DNA from: Desulfobulbus sp.
Lineage (GTDB): Bacteria > Desulfobacterota > Desulfobulbia > Desulfobulbales > Desulfobulbaceae
Assembly: GCA_011051825.1 (NCBI GenBank)
Contig: DRKH01000092.1
Span: forward strand, 1 to 5,130
Length of the DNA: 5,130 nt
Reading direction: 5' to 3'
The first letter of the stretch is position 1. The number at the start of each line of letters is the position of its first letter. Below are positions 1 through 5,130 of this stretch, piece after piece. The notes beneath the pieces were generated by a model. That model searched no databases. It saw only the letters and a list, made by a program, of their open reading frames with translations, and was not told where the DNA came from. The translations under genes were made by a program, and so were the position numbers.

Positions 1-1145
1 GCCATAAGTATTTTTTCCGTCGCCATAAAGGGGAGTTCGGCCCTGAGATACCGCTCGACCTGCTTGGGATAGACAACCATGTCACTGGTGATATTCACAT
101 AGAGCTTGAGGATCGCGTCGGTCAGAAGAAAGGCCTGGGCAATATCCATTCTCCGGATGGCGGAATCATCCAGGGTACGCTCAAACCACTGGTTGCCCGC
201 AGTGGCGGCAAAATCAGCGGGCAGGCCCATGAGTTTGCGGGCAAGCCCGGTCATGCGCTCGGATCGCATGGGATTGCGCTTGTACGCCATGGCTGAACTG
301 CCGACCTGTTGTTTTGCAAAAGGCTCTTCCTGGACCTTGAGGTTGGAAAGCAGTCGCATGTCAACGGCAAACTTGTGGGCCGACATGCCGACCCCGGCCA
401 GGGTCTCGGCTGTTTTCATGTCGAGTTTACGAGGATAGGTTTGTCCGGTAACAGGAAAAACATCGTTAAATCCAAGCTTTTTGGCAACAAGTTTATCCAG
501 AGCGCGAACTTTAGCATGGTCACCTTCGAACAATTCCAGAAAGGTGGCCTGGGTGCCGACCGTACCTTTGGCCCCGCGGGCAACGATCTGCGACTCGAGC
601 TGCTCGAGATACTCCAGATCCATGAGCAGATCTTGAATATACAGGGTGTTCCGCTTGCCGATCGTAGTCGGCTGGGCAGCCTGGTAATGGGTAAACCCCA
701 GCGTGGCCATATCTTTGTATTTTTCGCAGAACCGGGCCAGATTGTCAATAACGGTAACAATACCTTGCTTCAACAGGTGCAGCGCATTTTTCTGGATGCG
801 TAAATCCGTGTTGCAGACAACAAACTGTGAGGTTGCACCCAGGTGAATAATAGCTTCAGCTTTAGGGCATTTTTTGCCGTAGGCAAAGACATGGGCCATC
901 ACATCATGACGGATTTCTTTTTCCTTGGCAGCGGCAAGTTCAAAATCAATATCCTCAACATGCGCCTTGAGCTCGTCTACCATTTCCCGGGTCACAAGGG
1001 AGAGACCGAGCTCATACTGTGCCTCGGCAAGGGCGACCCAGCATTTGCGCCAGTTGGTAAACTTGAAACGTTCTGAAAAAAGGTGCTGCATCTCCGGACT
1101 GGTATAGCGGGAGACAAGGGGTTCCTGGTAAATATCTCTATTCAT
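1..1145 (-). CDS. purB: Adenylosuccinate lyase, 5' part (cut by left window edge)
   Basis: Cytosolic enzyme that releases fumarate twice in purine synthesis: from SAICAR to give AICAR, and from adenylosuccinate to give AMP. The minus-strand frame opens at ATG 1145-1143 and stays open for 381 codons to the window edge; about 90-100 C-terminal residues are missing if it has the usual ~475-485 aa. Visible family marks are RHDVMAH (79-85), HLGATS (101-106), GFTHYQAAQ (150-158, containing the His expected to be catalytic) and the fumarase/lyase signature loop SSAMAYKRNPMRSE (283-296), with its catalytic Ser. The HDVMAH and SSAMxYKRNPMRSE wording is that of the eukaryote-like branch of the family, not the B. 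subtilis or E. coli branches. A GAGG ribosome site lies 6 nt before the ATG. The gene follows recJ after 235 nt and probably has its own promoter. Identification is firm; only the C-terminus is unseen. Confidence 0.96.
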   Translation of the reverse strand, partial: MNRDIYQEPLVSRYTSPEMQHLFSERFKFTNWRKCWVALAEAQYELGLSLVTREMVDELKAHVEDIDFELAAAKEKEIRHDVMAHVFAYGKKCPKAEAIIHLGATSQFVVCNTDLRIQKNALHLLKQGIVTVIDNLARFCEKYKDMATLGFTHYQAAQPTTIGKRNTLYIQDLLMDLEYLEQLESQIVARGAKGTVGTQATFLELFEGDHAKVRALDKLVAKKLGFNDVFPVTGQTYPRKLDMKTAETLAGVGMSAHKFAVDMRLLSNLKVQEEPFAKQQVGSSAMAYKRNPMRSERMTGLARKLMGLPADFAATAGNQWFERTLDDSAIRRMDIAQAFLLTDAILKLYVNITSDMVVYPKQVERYLRAELPFMATEKILM

Positions 1146-1151
1146 TTCCAA

Positions 1152-1155
1152 CCTC
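1152..1155 (-). promoter_or_regulatory. Ribosome binding site of purB
   Basis: On the minus strand GAGG sits 6 nt upstream of ATG 1145-1143. It fixes the purB start, and the protein begins at a place typical of the family (MNRDIYQEPLVSRYTS, shortly before the first conserved helix). Confidence 0.7.
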
Positions 1156-1171
1156 AAACTTCATCTAGAAA

Positions 1172-1200
1172 ATAATATATGGTATCCAATCAGTTGTTAT
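1172..1200 (-). promoter_or_regulatory. Candidate sigma-70 type promoter for purB
   Basis: On the minus strand, ATAACA (1200-1195; 4 of 6 matches to TTGACA) is followed after exactly 17 nt by TATTAT (1177-1172; 5 of 6 matches to TATAAT). Transcription would start near 1165, leaving a leader of about 20 nt that contains the GAGG ribosome site. Position and spacing fit a purB promoter in the only sizeable gene-free gap. The region is AT-rich, so chance matches are possible. Confidence 0.35.
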
Positions 1201-1339
1201 TTCGTTATTATCACGCACCGGCACTTGCTGCTTCGCCAGCCGTATCAACAGGATCGTCATTTAAACCCAGGCCGGAAGAAAAGTCCACTTTTTGTTTACG
1301 GCTCCGGAGCGCCTGCCGGCACCAAAGAACACAATGTCG

Positions 1340-1355
1340 CATAATATATATTATG
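1340..1355. repeat. Perfect 16-bp AT-rich palindrome downstream of recJ
   Basis: CATAATATATATTATG equals its own reverse complement. It starts 25 nt after the recJ stop codon and lies about 195 nt upstream of the purB start. It has no spacer and no following T-run, so it looks more like a dimeric-protein binding site or a chance AT palindrome than a terminator. A 9-mer from it (ATATATTAT on the minus strand) recurs at 1180-1172, over the candidate purB -10 element. Confidence 0.45.
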
Positions 1356-1380
1356 TTGAATTTTTACTTCTTTTAAAATA

Positions 1381-3129
1381 TCAAATGGTTGGCACGATGG
1401 CGACCGCCATAAGCTCGATCCGCTCCCTTCCCCGGTAGACCGAATGCTTAAATTTAAAAGTCAGGTCTACCGGGTTTTGCGCAGCCTCCAGATGCTTTCC
1501 CATGCCAAAACCGATTCCCCGGTATATTCTTCCGTTGAGTTGTACGGAAAACCGTAGGTGTTCGTTCTTGACCAGGGCAAGTTGTGAAAGCCGAATATTT
1601 TGCAGAAGAAAAACCGGTTCCGGATTATTTTCGCCAAAGGGTTCAAATTGACGTAACAGTGCGAGAAATTCAGGGTTAATAGTTTGGGTTTCAGTTGCAG
1701 CTTCTATGCGATGATCATACAGAATCTGCCGGCCGGCCTCTAAAGCCTCCCCGTTATTTTGCTCATCCACCGTCTCGCAGAACTTCCTGGTAAAATCCGC
1801 TAATGCTTCACGGCGTAACGACAAACCAATGGCCTTCGGGTGGCCGCCGAATTTTGCAATACAGCTGCTGCACCCCTCAAGCGCCCGGTAGATATTGATT
1901 CCGTTTGCTGTTCTGCCGGAGCCCTTAATATGACCGGCCTTCATCGGATCATCAGCAAGGGCTATGGCTGGACGCATAAATTTTTCGCAGAGTTTCGAGG
2001 CTACGATACCGATCACGCCGGGGTGCCATGATGGATCATAGACCACCAGAGCGGCAGCATTATCATGTACCTGCAACCGGCTCTGTTCCGTTGCCTTGGG
2101 CAGGATTTCCGATTCTATCCGTCTTCTCCGGATATTTTTAAGATCAAGGGCCCTGGCAAGCTCAAGTGCACTTTCAACATCGGTGCAGGTAAGCAGTTGA
2201 GCCGCGGTTTCCGGGGTGCCCAGGCGCCCGCTTGCGTTTATTCTCGGGGCAATTCGAAAAGAGATGTCTTCGGAGGTGATGTCCCCCTCCCGCAGTCCGA
2301 TGTGTTCGCAAAGTGCCCAGATTCCTGGTCGTTTCCTTTCGGTCAAGATTTCAAGTCCGGCCCTGACCAGTATCCTGTTCACCCCGACAAGCGGCATGAC
2401 GTCCGCTACTGTGCCGAGTGCAACAAGATCAAGATAATTTTTCAGATTAGGCGATCCGTTGTCCTGCCAGAACCCCATCTCCATAAGCCTGGAACGCAGC
2501 GCAATGAGAAGATAAAAGGCAACCCCTGCCCCTGAAAGCTCTTTGCAGGGAAAATTGCACCCCTTTTGTTTAGGGTTGATCAATGCATCGGCTTCCGGAT
2601 AGACATCCGGCGGCTCATGGTGATCGGTTACGAGGACATGAAAACCTGCAGACCGCGCCTCGGCAATTTCCCCGACAGCACTGATTCCGTTGTCAACGGT
2701 GATCAGCAGCGCCTGCGAGTCATACCTTCTGCTGAACATACGTATTGCCTCACGGGACAATCCATACCCCTCGGTCAGTCGATTCGGTATATGCCAATCC
2801 ACCTCCAGGTGCAGTAAGGATAAAAAATCAACCAGAAGAGCCGTAGCGCAGATACCGTCCACGTCATAATCGCCAAAAACAATGACCGGCTGTCGCTCCT
2901 CCATGGCCCGGATAATCAGGTCTACCCCTTTCTGCATCCCCTTGAGCAAAGAGGGTGCCGGTAACTGATTAAGCTTTGGAGAAAGATAGTCAACGGCCTG
3001 CTGGACGGTTGATATCCCACGTTGACAGAGGAGATCGGCAGCTGCAGATGGAATGTCTAATTCCGCTGCAAGTTGTTCACGGACGTTCTTGGAGATCGTT
3101 TCAGGGTATGGGCGCAGGATATAACTCAT
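1381..3129 (-). CDS. recJ: Single-stranded-DNA-specific 5'-3' exonuclease RecJ
   Basis: Metal-dependent cytosolic nuclease of the DHH superfamily. It degrades single-stranded DNA 5' to 3' in RecF-type recombination, mismatch repair and base-excision repair. Numbered from the 582-aa start chosen here, the DHH domain shows DYDVDG (87-92), VDNG (145-148), DHH (169-171) and GTVAD (239-243), all with the expected metal-binding aspartates and histidines, then PRINASGRLG (295-304). The DHHA1 domain has GSGRT (403-407) and FGGHPKA (427-433). The C-terminal OB-like domain holds FEPFGENNPEP (495-505). No key residue is missing and length is normal for RecJ. The frame stays open to an upstream ATG at 3189, giving 602 aa. 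I prefer ATG 3129 because a purine-rich ribosome site precedes it and because the 20 extra residues look like translated ribosome-site sequence (Gly-rich GGKSRGGQEQ). It follows miaA by about 100 nt and probably shares its transcript. Confidence 0.96.
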   Translation of the reverse strand: MSYILRPYPETISKNVREQLAAELDIPSAAADLLCQRGISTVQQAVDYLSPKLNQLPAPSLLKGMQKGVDLIIRAMEERQPVIVFGDYDVDGICATALLVDFLSLLHLEVDWHIPNRLTEGYGLSREAIRMFSRRYDSQALLITVDNGISAVGEIAEARSAGFHVLVTDHHEPPDVYPEADALINPKQKGCNFPCKELSGAGVAFYLLIALRSRLMEMGFWQDNGSPNLKNYLDLVALGTVADVMPLVGVNRILVRAGLEILTERKRPGIWALCEHIGLREGDITSEDISFRIAPRINASGRLGTPETAAQLLTCTDVESALELARALDLKNIRRRRIESEILPKATEQSRLQVHDNAAALVVYDPSWHPGVIGIVASKLCEKFMRPAIALADDPMKAGHIKGSGRTANGINIYRALEGCSSCIAKFGGHPKAIGLSLRREALADFTRKFCETVDEQNNGEALEAGRQILYDHRIEAATETQTINPEFLALLRQFEPFGENNPEPVFLLQNIRLSQLALVKNEHLRFSVQLNGRIYRGIGFGMGKHLEAAQNPVDLTFKFKHSVYRGRERIELMAVAIVPTI

Positions 3130-3230
3130 CTGTTCCTGCCCTCCCCTGCTCTTTCCACCTGGACAATCAACATTAAACATATTCCCCATTTGTACCTGTT
3201 CAGACGTAAGATCACCATATCACCAATCAT
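3126..3230 (-). CDS. Possible 34-aa small ORF filling the miaA-recJ gap
   Basis: An ATG 2 nt after the miaA stop (TAG 3235-3233) opens a 34-codon frame. Its TGA (3128-3126) overlaps the preferred recJ start as ATGA. The peptide begins MIGDMVILRLNRYKWG, has a short hydrophobic stretch (ICLMLIV, 17-23) and ends in a basic, Gly-containing tail that is simply the recJ ribosome site translated. I recognise no family. No good Shine-Dalgarno sequence precedes the ATG, so it would rely on ribosomes finishing miaA. Its fit between the two genes suggests a translational bridge rather than a functional protein. It may equally be chance, since open frames of this length are common. Confidence 0.22.
   Translation of the reverse strand: MIGDMVILRLNRYKWGICLMLIVQVERAGEGRNR
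3134..3146 (-). promoter_or_regulatory. Ribosome binding site deciding the recJ start
   Basis: On the minus strand GGGGAGGG (3146-3139) and AGGA (3137-3134) precede ATG 3129-3127. GGAGG within the first lies 10 nt from the ATG, and AGGA lies 4 nt from it. The rival upstream ATG at 3189 has only CAGG at 5 nt. This favours the 582-aa RecJ. Confidence 0.55.
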
Positions 3231-3232
3231 AA

Positions 3233-4183
3233 CTACGAGCTTAAATGCTTGCTGATATGATCGATGACTTGAGACCTCTGCAATCGATCATACCAATGCA
3301 GGTCGTTGCTTCTGCCAAACCAGGTCATCTGTCGTTTTGCATAACGCCTGGTATCCCGAACAAGATACTCCTTCATTTCGCCATAATCCCAATGCCCGTC
3401 AAGCAGTTGATTGACATGGCGATATCCGATTGCCTGCATGGGCGAAAGCAGGCCATCATACCCCATGGCCCGCAACTTCTTCACCTCATCAATCAACCCC
3501 TGTTCAAGCATAATTCCGGAACGTTGCTCTATCCGCCGGTAAAGACGCTTTCGCTCACAGGTCAGACCGATTTGAAGCAGTCTGGTGAACTGCACGGGCG
3601 GGCGGCGGTTCTTTTGCTGCTCCAGGTGCTCGGACCAGGCGGTTCCCGTAGAAAAATAGATTTCCAGGCCGCGAAGAATTCGTTGCTGGTCATTTTGATG
3701 AATGCGGGCGGCGGATACCGGGTCAACTCTGCAGAGTTCTTCATACATCCCGGGCAACCCCTTGTTGATCAGTCCGGCCCCAAGCTCTTCCCGGACCTCA
3801 TCCTTCACTGGAATCTCGGCAAAAAGCCCTTTAAGCAGTGAGGAGAGATACAGACCGGTTCCCCCGGTAATCAGAGGAATCTTTCCCCCAGCGATAATAC
3901 TGTCTATCGCTGCCAGGCAGTCCTGGACAAAACGGGCTGCATTATACTGCTCATCGGGGTCAACAAGATCGATCAGATGGTGGCGAACACGCAGAAGTTC
4001 CTCTTTTGAGGGTTTGGCCGTACCAATATCCATGTGGCGATAGACCTGCATGGAGTCCATGGAGATTATTTCACAGCCGAATTCGTCAACGATCTCAAAG
4101 GAGAGCGCGGTTTTGCCGATGGCGGTCGGGCCTACCAGTACCAGAACCGGCTGGTCAATCCGTATGGTTTTCGACTCTGTCAT
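3233..4183 (-). CDS. miaA: tRNA dimethylallyltransferase MiaA
   Basis: Transfers the dimethylallyl group from dimethylallyl diphosphate to N6 of A37 in tRNAs that read UNN codons. This is the first step towards the ms2i6A modification. The 316-aa length is typical. Visible marks are the P-loop GPTAIGKT (18-25), DSMQVYRHMDIGTAKP (43-58) with the expected general-base Asp43, HHLID (68-72), GGTGLYL (107-113), the Q-A-I-G-Y motif (250-254) and the C-terminal RDTRRYAKRQMTWF (276-289). The more common P-loop wording in MiaA is GPTASGKT; Ile replaces Ser here. The start ATG overlaps the upstream HhH gene stop as ATGA, and no Shine-Dalgarno sequence is evident, so translation is probably coupled. A 10-bp inverted repeat lies in the last codons. 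Confidence 0.97.
   Translation of the reverse strand: MTESKTIRIDQPVLVLVGPTAIGKTALSFEIVDEFGCEIISMDSMQVYRHMDIGTAKPSKEELLRVRHHLIDLVDPDEQYNAARFVQDCLAAIDSIIAGGKIPLITGGTGLYLSSLLKGLFAEIPVKDEVREELGAGLINKGLPGMYEELCRVDPVSAARIHQNDQQRILRGLEIYFSTGTAWSEHLEQQKNRRPPVQFTRLLQIGLTCERKRLYRRIEQRSGIMLEQGLIDEVKKLRAMGYDGLLSPMQAIGYRHVNQLLDGHWDYGEMKEYLVRDTRRYAKRQMTWFGRSNDLHWYDRLQRSQVIDHISKHLSS
3256..3292. repeat. 10-bp perfect inverted repeat near the 3' end of miaA
   Basis: TATGATCGAT (3256-3265) and ATCGATCATA (3283-3292) are perfect reverse complements with a 17-nt spacer. They lie inside the miaA frame, coding residues around 298-310 (YDR ... VIDHI), about 20 nt before its stop. No T-run follows on the minus strand, so it is not a standard intrinsic terminator. 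It could be an mRNA 3'-end or processing stem, or incidental. Confidence 0.5.
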
Positions 4184-4578
4184 GGTTGTGAAAAGGTGAC
4201 AAACCGGCTGATTCTCCGGCTGAGTTTTTTGCCGACCCCGGCGACCTGCTCCAGGTCGCCGGGGTCGGCAATGCCGCCATTTTTGTCCCGGAAGGTAATG
4301 ATTCGTTCAGCCAGTTGTTCGCCGATACCCGGCAGAAGAATCAGGTCCTGAGCAGCAGCCTGGTTTATGGGCATGGGTTGATTAAGAAAAAAGGCGCGGC
4401 GCGGAGTGAGGACAGGCGGCCGGGCTCCCTCGATACGCTCCGGTTGTTCTACCGTGCGCCCACCCTGGTCAAACGGCTGGACAAGATGAACGACATCAAA
4501 GAGAAGCACGATGATTCCAAACGCAAAGAGGACAAGCATACGCTTGTCCTCTTTATTTGCCGGCCGCTGACCGATCAT
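4180..4578 (-). CDS. Membrane-anchored helix-hairpin-helix (ComEA-type) protein
   Basis: A small protein (132 aa from ATG 4578) with a short polar N-terminus containing K9, K12 and R13. One hydrophobic segment follows at about 14-33 (MLVLFAFGIIVLLFDVVHLV), then a Pro/Gln/Arg-rich linker (about 34-68) and two C-terminal helix-hairpin-helix motifs: LLPGIGEQLAERI (81-93) and VAGVGKKLSRRI (112-123), introduced by INQAAAQDL (71-79). This is the layout of ComEA-like proteins, in which the HhH pair binds DNA and the N-terminus anchors it outside or facing the periplasm. No other competence gene is in view, so a role in DNA uptake is inference. The gene starts 3 nt after the cimA stop and overlaps miaA by ATGA. 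ATG 4578 has a poor ribosome site (AAGG only 1 nt away). An internal ATG at 4539 has AGAGGA at 8 nt and would give 119 aa beginning at the membrane segment, so the start is uncertain. Two long perfect inverted repeats lie within the gene. Confidence 0.85.
   Translation of the reverse strand: MIGQRPANKEDKRMLVLFAFGIIVLLFDVVHLVQPFDQGGRTVEQPERIEGARPPVLTPRRAFFLNQPMPINQAAAQDLILLPGIGEQLAERIITFRDKNGGIADPGDLEQVAGVGKKLSRRISRFVTFSQP
4229..4271. repeat. Perfect inverted repeat, 20-bp arms and 3-nt loop, inside the HhH motif
   Basis: The left arm (4229-4248, TTGCCGACCCCGG then CGACCTG) and right arm (4252-4271) are exact reverse complements around the 3-nt spacer CTC. The structure codes residues about 103-117 of the HhH protein (ADPGDLEQVAGVG and flanks), so it sits in a conserved, family-typical motif. 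On the minus strand it is followed by an A-run, and on the plus strand by AATGCC. Neither gives the T-run needed for an intrinsic terminator. The GC-rich stem should be very stable in the mRNA. Confidence 0.9.
4525..4554. repeat. Perfect hairpin, 13-bp arms and 4-nt loop, over a candidate internal start codon
   Basis: AAAGAGGACAAGC (4525-4537) and GCTTGTCCTCTTT (4542-4554) are exact reverse complements around a 4-nt loop. In the minus-strand mRNA the 5' arm contains AGAGGA, a good Shine-Dalgarno sequence 8 nt before ATG 4539-4537. The A and U of that AUG lie in the loop and the G closes the stem. The stem begins 27 nt after the cimA stop codon. No T-run follows on the minus strand. On the plus strand the stem ends in CTCTTTATTTGC, which is only a weak terminator-like tail. 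Confidence 0.85.
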
Positions 4579-4581
4579 GCC

Positions 4582-5130
4582 TTAGACGGTTTTTGCCTTT
4601 TCATCATTCATCAACTTGTAGTTGATGGAGTCAACCAGTGCCTGCCAGCTGGCCTCTATAATGTTGACCGACACCCCGACGGTTCCCCATCGATGTTTCC
4701 CGTCCTTGCTCTCAACCAGTACCCGAACCTGGGCTCCGGTTCCGTATTCACCGGACAGAACCCGGACCTTGTAATCGACCAACTCCATATCTTCCAGGCT
4801 TGGATAAAATCGGGTAAGCGCCTTGCGCAGGGCCCTGTCCAGGGCGTTTACCGGGCCATCCCCCATTGATGCAGTGTGGACTTCGCTGCCGCCGACGGTC
4901 AGCCGGATGGTTGCCTCGGTAAAAGGTGTTTTATCCATTCGATATTTATGGTTCATAACCCTGAACCCTTCCAGCTTGAAAAATTTACGCTGCAAGCCGA
5001 GGGCCCTGCGCATCAACAGTTCAAAACTGGCCTCAGCCGCTTCATACTGGTAGCCCTTGTTTTCCAGCTCTTTAAGCTCGTTGATGATGGAAGACATGAG
5101 CGGATCGTTGGGATCCAGGGTCAGACCGTA
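4582..5130 (-). CDS. cimA: Citramalate synthase, C-terminal part (cut by right window edge)
   Basis: The frame is open from the window edge, beginning YGLTLDPNDPLM, and runs 182 codons to TAA at 4584-4582. The ATG at 5097 is internal and not the start. What is visible is the linker helix (ELKELENKGYQYEAAEASFE, 18-37 of the partial protein) and the whole C-terminal LeuA-type regulatory domain. Typical CimA phrases are GDGPVNALDRALRKAL (90-105), VDYKVRVL (118-125) and WGTVGVSVNIIEASWQALVD (148-167). The HMGL-like catalytic barrel, roughly 340-350 residues, lies outside the window. Known members condense pyruvate and acetyl-CoA to (R)-citramalate, the first step of a threonine-independent isoleucine route; in this family the C-terminal domain is the site of isoleucine feedback. 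The related 2-isopropylmalate synthase is less likely because the linker and EASWQALVDSI wording are CimA-like. Only 3 nt separate it from the HhH gene. Confidence 0.9.
   Translation of the reverse strand, partial: YGLTLDPNDPLMSSIINELKELENKGYQYEAAEASFELLMRRALGLQRKFFKLEGFRVMNHKYRMDKTPFTEATIRLTVGGSEVHTASMGDGPVNALDRALRKALTRFYPSLEDMELVDYKVRVLSGEYGTGAQVRVLVESKDGKHRWGTVGVSVNIIEASWQALVDSINYKLMNDEKAKTV

Larger units (their letters stand above)
1146..1380. other. Intergenic region between recJ and purB
   Basis: This 235-nt gap is the largest in the window. Reading in the direction of transcription, it begins with an AT-rich stretch containing a perfect 16-bp palindrome (1340-1355). A more GC-rich middle follows, with a 10-bp palindrome, GCTCCGGAGC, at 1301-1310. 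The gap ends with the candidate purB promoter and ribosome site. A minus-strand frame at 1211-1342 (43 aa from ATG) crosses the middle; it has no visible Shine-Dalgarno sequence and resembles no family I know. I see no stem followed by a T-run on the minus strand, so no clear intrinsic terminator for recJ. Confidence 0.6.

Noticed and set aside
309..803. Plus- and minus-strand open frames inside the purB region, including a 114-aa minus-strand frame at 416-760
   Set aside because: They overlap the intact purB frame, which carries all expected lyase signatures; these are frame shadows.
1301..1310. GCTCCGGAGC as the recJ terminator
   Set aside because: The stem is short with no proper loop, and on the minus strand it is followed by CGTAAACAAAAAG, not a T-run.
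2065..2535. Plus-strand open frame (156 aa) opposite recJ
   Set aside because: Antisense to the conserved RecJ DHH region, with low-complexity translation and no family resemblance.
3245..3841. Long plus-strand open frame (198 aa) opposite miaA
   Set aside because: It lies wholly antisense to miaA, whose motifs are complete. The plus-strand translation shows no domain or recognisable motif.
4204..4223. Direct repeat CCGGCTGA (4204-4211 and 4216-4223) near the HhH gene 3' end
   Set aside because: The 12-nt period codes the repeated Ser-Arg of SRRISRF; two short copies in a coding region are not significant.
4229..4271. Intrinsic terminator at the 20-bp stem
   Set aside because: The T-run at 4225-4230 lies upstream of the stem on the plus strand and reads as an A-run after the stem on the minus strand. 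Neither orientation gives stem followed by T-run.
4609..4627. 7-bp inverted repeat CATCAAC/GTTGATG at the cimA 3' end
   Set aside because: Too short to stand out, and it lies inside the conserved coding sequence DSINYKLMN.
4315..4869. Plus-strand open frame (184 aa) opposite the HhH gene and cimA
   Set aside because: It spans two minus-strand genes with clear family motifs. Its own translation has no recognisable domain.
5095..5097. ATG at 5097 as the start of a separate 171-aa gene
   Set aside because: The same frame continues open to the window edge with CimA-like sequence (YGLTLDPNDPL), so this is an internal methionine of cimA.

Overview
This window carries one run of genes, all on the minus strand. 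In transcription order (right to left) they are: the 3' end of cimA (citramalate synthase, cut by the right edge), a small membrane-anchored helix-hairpin-helix (HhH) protein of the ComEA type, miaA (tRNA dimethylallyltransferase), recJ (single-strand DNA exonuclease), and the first 381 codons of purB (adenylosuccinate lyase, cut by the left edge). No plus-strand gene, rRNA, tRNA, CRISPR array or insertion sequence is visible.

Organism: a Gram-negative-type bacterium of middling GC content. The combination of a CimA-type citramalate synthase, a eukaryote-like adenylosuccinate lyase and a RecJ/MiaA pair most resembles Desulfobacterota, perhaps Desulfobulbales. This is an impression from protein sequences only and is not firm.

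Layout: cimA (4582-5130), the HhH gene (4180-4578) and miaA (3233-4183) are tightly packed, with a 3-nt gap and then a 4-nt ATGA overlap. They are probably one transcript with coupled translation. recJ (1381-3129) follows after about 100 nt, a gap that holds a 34-codon open frame fitting it almost exactly. A 235-nt gap (1146-1380) then separates recJ from purB. It holds a plausible purB promoter, a 16-bp AT-rich palindrome and a possible 43-aa open frame. The main products serve unlinked housekeeping jobs: isoleucine synthesis, tRNA modification, DNA repair and purine synthesis.

The least ordinary part is the small HhH gene, which holds two long perfect inverted repeats. One has 20-bp arms and a 3-nt loop inside the second HhH motif (4229-4271). 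The other has 13-bp arms and a 4-nt loop (4525-4554) that buries a good Shine-Dalgarno sequence and places a candidate internal start codon at the loop. Neither is followed by a T-run, so they are not ordinary intrinsic terminators. No clearly new multi-gene system is present.
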